Assembly: GCA_016490735.1 (NCBI GenBank)
Contig: JAEMWC010000034.1
Location: 1,382,501 to 1,446,500, forward strand
Length of the DNA: 64,000 bases
Direction: 5' to 3'
Source: Pachyseris speciosa
Lineage: Eukaryota; Cnidaria; Anthozoa; Scleractinia; Pachyseridae
The notes under the pieces: generated by a model
Told to the model about the DNA's origin: nothing
What the model saw: the letters and a program-made list of their open reading frames with translations, nothing else
Database searches by the model: none
Program-made: the position numbers and the translations under genes
Part shown: piece by piece, positions 33,000 to 44,714 of the stretch
Position numbering within the stretch: position 1 is the first letter of the stretch
Layout: each line of letters begins with the position of its first letter

Positions 33000-33770
33000 T
33001 TTGGACCAGTATGCGTCACTTGACTTCCGGAATACGTTTGATTGACGGTTTCACAGTGTATGGTCGGAAGTGAAACTTGGTTTGCACATTGCGGCGCTTC
33101 GGCTCGCTGGTCATTTGTCACCATTTTGATTTTGCAAATGGAAGTTAACTACACACCTCGCTGAGCTATACAGAAAATACTGAAAGGAGAGCAAAGCATT
33201 AGCGATTTACAATGGTTCTTACTAGACACGAGGGAGGCAATGATATAGGTTTGTCTTAAATCCCCCCTCCTATGCAACAAGCCGAGGAGCGCAGAAAAGC
33301 CCTGGATAAGTGTGGTTAATCAAGCAAATTCTAGTCATTGACCCACGCCTGTAGCCCTTGCGAGGCTTTTCAAGTGCCTATGAAGTGAAAAATTTTCTTT
33401 TAATTTTTTGAAGCTTCTTGTGTCTTGATTACGAAATGACAAAAGAAATTTGACAATATGAATTTATTCGCTCTCCAAAGAACCTCAAAATTCACTAAAT
33501 CGTGTCCCTTGGACTGGAAAAATATATCTGTATTAGGTGGTACCGACCTTAAGGATGCCAAAATTGAGGGTGAGCAATCTGGAAGTCATGATCCAGCAAC
33601 AGGGGCCTTTTAAGTCCAAAGATAGCTTAAACGAAAATGGTCTAATGAAGCTACACGAAGGATTCATTGTAGACCGAGGATACATAATCAAAGAATCTGT
33701 AAGAAACCTCATTGATGAATTTGTAAACAACTTCTGCCTACTCGCCAAAGTAATAATAATAATAATTTAG
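33000..33770. other. Intergenic, one unassigned frame
   Basis: A 70-codon plus-strand frame at 33,537-33,750 (LRMPKLRVSNLEVMIQQQG, then LHEGFIVDRGYIIKESVRN) looks protein-like but has no context and I do not recognise it. Otherwise nothing. Confidence 0.3.
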
Positions 33771-33882
33771 AACTTATATAGCGCATTTTCCACGTGTATA
33801 TGATCATATGCGCTTTACAAGCAGATGAAATTGGAATTAGGAAATGTTGGTTTTTGTGGAGAGGGGAAAACCAGAGAACCCG

Positions 33883-33926
<44 letters not shown>

Positions 33927-34022
33927 AACCCACATATGACGTCGAGTCCGGGAATCGAACCCAGGCCACATTGGTGGAAGGCGAGTGCTCTCACCACTGT
34001 GCCATCCCTGCTCCCCACTCGA
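33771..34022 (-). mobile_element. SINE family 3 (tRNA-derived), copy 2
   Basis: Reverse strand: GGGGAGCAGGGATGGCACAG, GTGGTGAGAGCACTCGCC, GTTCGATTCCCGGACTC (A- and B-box-like), then body GGTTTTTCTCCGGGTTCTC and a tail into ATTATTATTATT. Full-length and oriented against the sulfotransferase genes. Confidence 0.8.
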
Positions 34023-34394
34023 ATCGAATTCGAATCGATTCGAATTCGATTCGACATGAAGAACTGCCCCGGGGATTAATTAAAGGGCACTTCACATTCG
34101 GTCTTCATCTCACGAATGTGGAGTTGCTGCATATCTCTTGGATCATCTTCACAAATCACCAAAAGGAAAGGCAGCAGAAAATCCCAAGTCAAAGACATTG
34201 CTTTCAAATTGGCCAACAAGGAAATCGTTATAAAAACACAATAAAACGTGTGTTTCAATGAATGAGTTGCCAGTAATCGGATACCCATGTTATGCGCAAC
34301 GGATTATGGGATCGCTAGGGGGCAAACATTGCAAGTCGCTAGAAAGAAATGTAGAAATGGGGTTTCATGAATTTCTGTCTTTTTGTATTTCTTA

Positions 34395-34395
<1 letters not shown>

Positions 34396-34435
<40 letters not shown>

Positions 34436-34462
34436 TAATGATGATGATGATGATGATGACAA
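34396..34462 (+). repeat. AAT/GAT compound microsatellite
   Basis: AATAATAAT tract passing into GATGATGAT. It lies 80 bp upstream of the sulfotransferase A start codon. Confidence 0.9.
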
Positions 34463-34543
34463 TGATAATGACAGAAAAACTAAGCAAGGAACAAAGCAAC
34501 TAAGCATACTCTTTACGTTTTATCCCTCCAGGACTAGATCGTA

Positions 34544-34684
34544 ATGTGGTCGAGGTCAGTCGTTCAACTTCGAGGAGTTGTCGCTGGAATAATCATTGGA
34601 TTAGTTCTGGCTCTCTTTTTGGCAACATTAACAAACACGCAGTTTAAGTACGTACAGAAAAAACCCCAACAAGCCACAACCATG
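34544..34684 (+). CDS. Sulfotransferase A exon 1 (membrane anchor)
   Basis: [19 protein letters not shown] followed by [10 protein letters not shown]: basic N terminus then one membrane segment, a type II signal anchor. Donor ATG|GTAAGA. The CTCCAG and CTAG just before GACTAGATCG upstream of the start are conserved in copy B, and may be the acceptor of a 5'-UTR exon. Four bases shorter than the paralogous exon, which causes the phase conflict. Confidence 0.65.
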
Positions 34685-37600
34685 GTAAGAATAATCTTCT
34701 AACTTACTATTCACTTCCACTTCTGTGAATGATTGTTAAAAAATAAGTATGAATGTTTTGTAGCACTATATTTAACATTATCTTGAAGTTTCAAAGCCAA
34801 GAGATCCCGAGTTTCAAAGAAATGAAAATTTTAAATCCGATTTTTACAAAGAATCGCACACCGCTCACTGCCTTTACGTAAGTTTATAGAAAATCAAACT
34901 TCCTTTTTTAATATATAAATTTTCTCACGTTTTAACCATACGAAGTAACGGCTACCCTAAAGTAACTGCTATACGAAAGTTGCGTCTCCTTAGGCAGGCT
35001 ATAAGCAACCGGGACCGCTATTCTCCTTATGCGACTTCTATCATTTCTCTTCCAAACTCAGTGTTTGAAGGAACAGGGGGGAGGAATTTTATCGTATGAA
35101 AAAAATTCGCCTAATCTCGTACCCAGATTTCCCACGGCCAAGCAAAAGGGAGATCTGCTAAAGTTCAAAAGTACGCCATTTCTCATTGGCTATTGGGAAA
35201 GAGGCTGACCGTAATCTAATCTATGCTCTGATTGGCTCTTTTTAGTGCGGCTTTTTTGTGGCTTTATTTTCGTGGCAAATATTCAACATGGCAGTATGGA
35301 AAACACGAGCGATAGTTTCAAGCTTAAACGCCGTTTGTGAGGCAAGACAGCTGGGAGGAAATTTTTTTTTCGACGCTGGGAAAGCTTTGAGATTAAAAAG
35401 AATTATCCTAAAACTGTGTGAGGTCTGTGTCGAAGGCACAGACGAACTTCCGAAGTTCTGTTGCAGATCTTGTTTTGATAAACTTTCTGATAATAATCGG
35501 GCAAAAATATCTCCCTACACTGCCTGTTACTCACAGCTATCTCCGGACGGATAAAATTATCTGAACTTTCCGGCCTCTAGATAGAGATCCGCGTGAACCT
35601 GGCTTCAAGACTACCATCTGCCTCGCTGCCGGAACATTTATCCCTGCACAAGACACTCCCAATGAGTTAACGTTATTTATTTGATATCGATCGTCGATCA
35701 AAGCTTATGGTCACGTGAAAGTCATCTTATTTTTCATTGGTTATCCGCGAAGTCGCCACAGCCTGCTTGGATCTCTGTTGGACGCTCATCCCCACATGGT
35801 GATTTCTGACGAAACCATGGCTTTTACAATTACAAGATGGAAGTCAAATCCGAGCAAATGGATAGGCTCGCTGTACGCATACTACGATTCAGAGGGTTGA
35901 GCGGCCAAACCACAATTAAAATTGACTTGTCCATTCATTTCTTCTTTACAGCGAGATGATCGTAATGTGAAGAAAGCACTTGATAAATTGGCGATTTACC
36001 GTAACCATGCAGTTGGGAGAATAATTAACCAATCTCGACCGTTGTCTAGATAATCTCCAAAAAACGTGCAAGGTTACCCCTGACTTAATGTTGCTGCAGT
36101 CTCCAGTTAGCTTTAAAGGTACTGAATACGAAGCATATATTTCATCAATATTTTTTTCCATGTTCATAGACGGAGTTGTTTCCCATGATGATTCTACGTG
36201 GAAAGAACCAATTGGAAGCAAGCTAACAGACGAGAAACTTATGACACCGAAATCCAAACCTAAGACAGAAGACGGTGAGAAATTGAGCGTGGATGTACAG
36301 TATTTATCAACGCTGCATGAGTACCGTATTTACTCGAAAGAACGTGATGACGCTTATTTCGACACACCGTTGCGGCGCTTATTTAAAACTCTTGATTTGC
36401 GAATAAAACAGTAACCGCATAATTTCTCTTTCCATTTTCTTATGTTCATAAACGATAGCAACAGCACAAAAACAACATGACAGTTAATTTTAAAGTGCCT
36501 ATAACACGATATTTATTTTGCTCGTTTTCAGTTGTTGAAGATGTATGGAAAACGACTTGAAGCTTAAAAACTGCTCGAATCTTGCAAAATTAAAAGCCGT
36601 TTTTGCGCGTTTAAATTACGCGCTATTTAACCTCCAAAGTGTCTTGGAGACTGGGATCTAACTTACCGCATTCCCTCACCCTGTGTGACGTCACACCGGG
36701 TGCCGCAAAGAAGCCATGCTGCCGCTCGGTTCAGTTTTTTGGTTGAATGAAAATGTCGAGCCATGCAAATTGTTCAGCAACGTCGGACACTCTTTTTCTT
36801 TATTTTGAACGCGGAAAAGGGATTTTCAAGAATTTGAGAGAGTTATACACATTCAAGTCGTTTTTCCTACATGTTGAACTATTAAAACTGAGGGAAAAAA
36901 TTTTCGTGTCATATGCACTTTAAAGGTCTATATCATTAATCTCAGTTAAATACCTTTAAGTATGTAAAAACTTCTTATAATCGGCGCAGGCCAAATGGTA
37001 CCTAACAATGAAGGCTAACCTCGATCTCTTTTGATTTCTCCACAGATCAAGAAGTTTCGCAAAGCGACTTGCACAAAGCTTATGGTCACGTGAAAGTCAT
37101 CTTATTTTTCATTGGTTATCCGCGAAGTCGCCACAGCCTGCTTGGATCTCTGTTGGACGCTCATCCCCACATGGTGATTTCTGACGAAACCATGGCTTTT
37201 ACAAGATGGAAGTCAAATCCGAGCAAATGGATAGGCTCGCTGTATGCATACTACGATTCAATGTTCAGAGCTTCAGAGCGAGCTATTCTGAGAGGCAGAC
37301 GATCCCATGTGTTCGATGGCAGCGTCGTAAACAAGTCTGCTTCCTACGGTTATTTTGTCCCTAACCAGTGGCAAGGTCGATATGATGGTTATATTGAGGT
37401 AAAGCAAGACTTATGGTATAAAGGTAGTGGCGGTTGAAGCCACGAAATATGTGCCATAGAATCTGGCGTTGGGATCGGAGAGGTAGTAGTAGTCGGCTGG
37501 AGGGGAACAATTGGGGAAGTGATGGGAAGACAGTTTTCTTCACCACACCCCCTATGAAAGCACTCCTCGTGGGGTCCCGACGACTGACTGTGAGGCGTCA

Positions 37601-37809
37601 TATAGTTACAGTGTTACAGTAGGTGATGGTGATGATGATGATGATGATGCTGATGATGATGGTGATGGTGATGGGGATGATGGTGATGGTGATGGTGATG
37701 GTGATGGTGATGGTGATGGTGATGGTGATGGTGGTGGTGATGGTGATGGTGATGGTGACGGTGATGATGGTGGTGATGATGATGGCAATGGGGATGATAA
37801 TGGTGATGG

Positions 37810-37844
<35 letters not shown>

Positions 37845-38215
37845 GTGATGGGGATGCTGCTGCTGCTGATGATGATGGTGATGTAGGTGGTGATGGGGAT
37901 GGTGATGATGATGGTGGTTATTATAGTGATGTTGATGGCGAAGGTGACGCCCTCAATGCAACAAGAACCATTTCCTGACCATGTTTATTTTTGACCCATA
38001 GGTAGTCGGTGACAAGGCGGGTGCTTTCACAGCAGGAGTAATGATGAAATCGGATGCTGTAGATGCCGTCCGTCGTTTGGAGAAGGAATCTGGCGCCAAA
38101 GTAAAGTTTGTTCACGTCGTAAGAAATCCTTTTGATAATATTGCCACAATGGTGCTGCAACATAGGGAAATCAAAGAGCGCAATGGCGAACATAACGTTA
38201 AGGTATGATATGACG

Positions 38216-38248
<33 letters not shown>

Positions 38249-38507
38249 AACAACAACAACAACAACAATAATAATAATAATAATAATAATAATCCAAAAA
38301 ACTTTATTAGAAAATGACCAACTTATAACAAAATCTTACGCACTCTTAAAATTTTATGTACACTTTCGGCAAAAATAAAATTCTCGTATTCAAAATTCTT
38401 GTCAGTGATAAGAGGCTTAAAAAACATGTTTAAAGTGAAGATTTTTGTAAAAAGTAATGGCTCAGCTTCTAGTAAATGTGACAAAGACCAGCCCAAAAAC
38501 GTTGCTG

Positions 38508-38562
<55 letters not shown>

Positions 38563-38791
38563 TATTTCTATTTCAAAATATTTACAGTAATTACAGAAGG
38601 TATGATAAAAAATGTATTTACATGTATCCTTAATTTATTACAGCATGGACTTTCCCTGGATAAAATATTGATAATTTCAACTGAAAAGTGAATTAACAAC
38701 AGGGATATTAAAATGATGGCAAAAACATAAGGTTAAGATAGAGTTCATATAAAATTGCTTTTGTTCATAGTTGTGAATGTGACAAAGAGAC

Positions 38792-38840
<49 letters not shown>

Positions 38841-39041
38841 TAAAAACAATGAAAACCCAAAGTCTTCTGTTACTTTGCTTTAGCGCTAAGCGTTTCACCG
38901 CTGTTGACGTTGTTGTTGATACTTTGCTATGCCTGAAGAGCCGCAACAGCGGTGAAACGCGTAGCGCTAAAGCAAAGTAACAGAAGACTTTGGGTTTTCA
39001 TTCTTTTTAGTATCATCATTCGACACAGAAGTTTACAGTTT

Positions 39042-39109
<68 letters not shown>

Positions 39110-41626
39110 CGGTATATTGTATTATTAAAAAAATGAGTAAAACTATAAAAAGTCTAAAATATCATATTATGTATAAAATAATGTCGACTAGGAAAAAACT
39201 ACTAAAAAAACTTCTCAGCTCAGTATTCCTGTCTTTGCCTAGAGTCCCCCAGAAGTAGCGTTCTCTAAAAAATATTAGCGAGCCTAAACCCCAAATTTTT
39301 TTTCGCTAAAATTAATCTTTGCACCTGTTTGAAACGCATTGCACCTATTTAACCAAATCTTGACTAGTTATTTTGACTTTTCCAGGGTGTTAAAGTTGCA
39401 AAATCTGGCCGTCGTCTGCCCCACGACCGAGTCAGAAGGGGCTTGGGTCTATTCTCGATTTGACGTCACAAACTGATTTACATCGTATTAAGTCTTTGTA
39501 AGCATGCATGCAAAGTAGTTTGTGACGTCAAATCGAGAATAGACCCAAGCCCCTTCTGACTTGGTCGTGGGGCCAGATTTTGCAACTTCAACACCCTAGA
39601 AAAGTCAAAATAAGAGCTAAGATTTGGTAAAAAAAGGCAAAATGCGTTTCAAACAGGTGCAAAGATTTATTTTAGCGAAAAACATTTTTGGGTTTAGGTG
39701 CACTTTAAGCAAAGTAATGCTGATCTCAGCAGCGCAAAGGACACTCTTGCCCTGATCCATGACATGGTAGTCGCATAGCTTTCGCTCTTCTTTGTAGCAA
39801 CTAGTTCAGCAAGCCTACTATGGTATCGTTCACACTCCACTGCCATTTCACCTGTCGTGCTGAAAACTAATGGCGTGAATGTAGCTTGCTCTACTTCTAA
39901 CACTCGACTAGCGTACTGGCGCTTCTTCTCTGCTTCGTGCTGCCTGAATATCTGGTCTGGATTCATATCTCTATAGGAGGCTGCATTTGGATGGCAAACT
40001 CTTACATCAAAATAAGCTGACCTCTGCCTCTCCCAGAAACCTCTAGCAACTATATCCAGTCGTGCATCAGGGGCGGTGTTGGCTCCCCTATTCAACTCTT
40101 CTCCTTTGATGTCTCGCAAAACTGGTTCGATTTCAACACCATTGCACACCATGCGAAGCAATTCCGCCTCCAAATCCCTCAGTTTATTTTGGCGTTGAAT
40201 GATAAAACCACCCCATTTGCATATCATAGCATGATCCACATTGAAGATGTCCCCGCAAACACAGACAGAGGGTGTATCAGTAACTTCCCAGTCGTACCTG
40301 AGTTTCACAGTGTCTCGAAACTCACTCTTGTTTAATCAAAATTCATGTCTTTCATTGGCAAAACAGTAAGCCAGCTAGAAGCATCTTTCTGAGTGGCAAG
40401 GTCCACAGCTCTCAAAGCTTTTTCAGAAATCGAGCCCTTCACCTCATCAAGTTTTTCCTTCAGATACTGATTCTTCGATTCACTTGGCGCATCTCCCGTT
40501 GCACAGCGAGTATTTCATTTTCGTCTGGTGGCTCATGCGCCTGTGATTCTATGTGTTGGAATAATGGACCAGAGATATTAGCTGATGCTACATACTCTAA
40601 GGTTGCTACTTGACTTGGAGTTATTAGGCTCATGCCTCCCATTCTCACTGGCAGGGCCAGCAGCTCGCGTTCAGCTTGTGTACATTTGTGACCTGTAATG
40701 GACGGTATTAGGGCATCAGCTATTGCACGCTCAAGAGGTGCCAGTAAATCTTCTATGTCAGGCAGAGTTCTGAGAAAGTACGTCCAGCGGTGTTTTAATC
40801 CAAAGGTGAACTCTGCGTAGCAAGCCTGGGGCTGCGACAGAGCAAACTCAGCCAATTTTGTCACCTGCCGTACCCATTCCTCGACTTTATCGTTGACGTA
40901 CTGCTCAAGATAGGACTCTGGAGCCCAGCGCCGCATCTAGGTGCTTCCGTCCTTCCGTGGTGATGTTAATTGCTGTTCCTTCAAAGATGCTCCTAGCGGT
41001 CTCCTCCGTATCAGGCTTCGTAACAAGCCAGCACTTTCCAGCATTAGGATAGTATCCTAAGTCCGGTCCGGCCATTTTCAGCTCATCCCACCATACTCTG
41101 ATGTTCTGTCGCATCATCTGCAAACCAGCATTGTTTAGCTTGACAAACTGCCTGTAAACGAGAGATGAGCGGTTGTAGACTAAGGGCATACATGCACATT
41201 GCTAAGGGATCGCCTTGTGTAGTACCCTCTGAGGAAATGAGCTCTTTATCCCCCGTCACAAAAGGTCGTGCTGGTGCTCGGTAGGTATTGATTGCAAATG
41301 TAGCCAGCGCTGGACAAAGTACCCTGATGTTGTGAAGGGCGGCTGCTCGATTTAGTGTGTTGAAGGCATTTGACGCATCCACTAGCAGAATCGCATCGGT
41401 TTCCTCATGTTGTAATAAGCTGTTCATGGCGTGCACTGCTGCCTCACTCCCGGATTTGTGTCCAGCGCAGACCTGAAGCGAACCACTCGACTCTAATATA
41501 TCTTGTTTCATCACCTTTGTCGCGCATTTTCCAATAATTCTTCTGATTACTTCGCCCACTCCTATTGGTCGGACTTCACCGTTGCCCTTGTCCAGTGGGA
41601 TAAGGCGACTCGCTAAAATCGGCTCA

Positions 41627-41692
<66 letters not shown>

Positions 41693-43370
41693 GATAATGA
41701 TAATGATAATGATAATGATAATGATAATGATAATGATAATGATAATGATAATGAAACATTTAAAAAAGACGACACAACGTTTAAATTTGCAAGACATGTT
41801 TCGGATACTCGTCTTCAGTTGAAGTTTGTTTAAAAGTGAGTGACTTATATAAAGTAGGTAACAAGTAGGTGTTGATTACAAATTGTAGAATAATAGTCAC
41901 AAATCAGCGAAAATTTAGCGATAATGATAATGATAGTGATAGTGATAGCGATAGTGATGGTGATGGTGATAGTGATAGTGATAGTGATAGTGATAGTGAT
42001 AGTGATGGTGATGGTGATGGTGATAGTGATAGTGATAGTGATAGTGATAGTGATACAGATAGTGATGGTGATGGTGATAGTGATAGTGATAGTGATACAG
42101 ATAGTGATAGTGATAGTGATAGTGATAGTGATACAGATAGTGATAGTGATAGTGATAGTGATAGTGATAGTGATGGTGATGGTGATGGTGATGGTGATGG
42201 TGATGGTGATGGTGATGGTGATAGTGATAGTGATAGTGATAGTGACAGTGATACAGATAGTGATAGTGATAGTGATGGTGATGGTGATGGTGATGGTGAT
42301 AGTGATAGTGACAGTGATAGTGATAGTGATGGTGATGGTGATGGTGATGGTGATGGTGATGGTGATGGTGATAGTGATGGTGATAGTGATAGTGATAGAG
42401 ATGGTGATGGTGATGGTGATGGTGATGATGGTGGTGATGGTGATAGTGATACAGGTAGTGATAGTGATAGTGATGGTGATGGTGATGGTGATGGTGATGG
42501 TGATAATGATAATGATAATGATAATGATAATGATAATGATAATGATAATGATAATGATAATGATAATGATAATGATGGTGATGGTGATGGTGATGGTGAT
42601 GGTGATGGTGATGGTGATGGTGATGGTGATGGTGATGGTGATGGTGGTGGTGGTGGTGGTGGTGGTGATGGTGATGGTGATAGTGATAGATAGAAAAGTA
42701 CCGTGACCCTGCGTTTGAGATGAAGACCTTATGGAAACCGAAGTCGGTGAAAGTAGTCCCAGTTGTCACTGGAGCATTGGGAACCATCCCCAGAAGATTG
42801 GAAGGCAACCTGGAACAGATTGGTGTGCGGACAGGATCAGTAACTTTTCAAAAGACGATCTTGTTAGGGACTGCGAGAAACCTCCGTAGAGTCCTTGGAA
42901 TCTGAGATGACTTGTTGCAACCTGACCAGTAGAAGCGTTCAGATTTGATCGTGGTCGTTGGCGCATTCAACCTTTGTCACAGTAGATATCCTGTGGATTC
43001 GTAATTTTATGCATGTAGCCAGAGAGAAAAACTGCCTCTTTCAACAAATTTATATAGCGCATTGCTAGCTGAAAGAATATTGTCTGTGCTATGCGTGTTA
43101 TGAATTTAAGATAACTCCACTCAGCTTACAGGCTCATCATATCAGTTATCAGGTGGTATACTAGGAGGCTACATTATTAGAATTATCCATCTTGACGAGA
43201 GAGCGAATTTCGATTGTCTTCCGAAGACTTCCTAAGGGATCTATGTCAGTTATTTTCACTTTGAAAAGTAAAGAGGCTCAATTACACCAACAGAAGGTCA
43301 CATTTTTTAAATTTCTCTTTGTTGCTCTCTTTTCTATAATAACTATTATGGTCCTTTATTTCCTTTTCAA

Positions 43371-43412
<42 letters not shown>

Positions 43413-44661
43413 CATTGCTTTCTTTTGAGATTTTAAGGTCGGTACACACATGCATAAGAGGTTACAGGACACCCTTCCACAAAATTCCACAAGGGGATTT
43501 CATTGATAATTGCCGCTTAAACACTAACCAAGCGTTTGTCCACTAATTTTAGGAAGTGATATTGGCGTGAGCTTGTGAATTAGTATTTTAGGATATTTTT
43601 TAATATTTTTATTTCATCAATATTTTTGCCTATGATAGTGCGTCCGCTAATTTTAGAAAGTGGATAATGGCGTTGAGCTTGTAAATTAGTATTCTAGGAT
43701 CTTTTAATATTTTCTTTTTTTCATCAAAAATTGTAGTCTATGATAGTTGTAAATAGGTATTATTTTTATTGTTATTAATAAAGATACGAAGGAGAAAACG
43801 TTTTGAAATACATTTCATTACAAAAATGAGCGATGTTACTCGACGTTTCGAAGTCATCATGACTTCATTTTCAAGTGATAAATGTAACGGTCGTTTCAAG
43901 TTTAAAATTAAGAGGTTGTTTATAACGTCAGCCAACGAATTAGTGCGCGCGCGATGAAATGTTCTAAACAAATACTTTCGCGCGAATTGAGTCTGATTGT
44001 GGGTTCAACTTCGGTCTCCTCTCACTGATGAAAAGCATTTCGCGGAGTAGAGAGTCAAGCCTTCCCTGACATTTCTTTAAAACGGAGAACTGGTTTAAAA
44101 ACTCGGGGTTTGAAATTCCGTGGCAACCTTTCACATGTGCACCAACGGCTGAGGCTCTGTGTTCTTCAATTCGCTGATGGAGATGACGAGTAGTGTAGTC
44201 GATATAATCTGTATCGCACAGATCACATTTAAATTGATATACAACACATTGTCGGCTAACGAGCGGTGGTTTCCTCTCCTGAATGTTAAGTTGCTCGCCA
44301 ATTTTTGGACTCGTGAATACCGTTTGTATTGGGATGCCGATGTTGTTGCCAAGATCTTTAAGCTGTTTTCGAACGAAGTCCGCAGATCTCTGATCTTTGA
44401 AAGGTAGTATGACTCGAACGACCTTTTCACATTTTCTGGACGCTGAGTCATTATCTTGTTTTCTTCTTATGTCCTTTATTTATCTTCAGTCCAAGAAATT
44501 AATAGCAAGTGAAAGCTATTAGACAAGCATTTTAACAAAGAATGTAATCCAGTTAACTCTTAGTTCTTAACGTAATAATTTTTGCAATTATTTATTATTT
44601 TGTAAATATTGGATGAATTGTTAAAAAAATTTATTACATCATAAATTATTATTATTATTAC

Positions 44662-44714
<53 letters not shown>

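Noticed and set aside
35258..35554. 98-residue frame with [19 protein letters not shown], a possible zinc-binding protein
   Set aside because: The CxxC pattern is suggestive, but the frame starts inside MITE-like sequence (AATCTCGTACCCAG nearby), has no homologue near copy B and no splice context. I could not support it as a gene.
37606..37886. Open frames in the GATGGT tract (Met-Val and Ser-Pro repeats)
   Set aside because: Intronic microsatellite shared with the paralogous intron; not coding.
41869..42808. Open frames of 260-297 residues on both strands (Asp-Ser/Asp-Gly, Met-Val, His-Tyr repeats), which look like acidic matrix-type proteins
   Set aside because: All come from one hexanucleotide tract open in several frames at once; no start context, splice signals or non-repetitive protein sequence.
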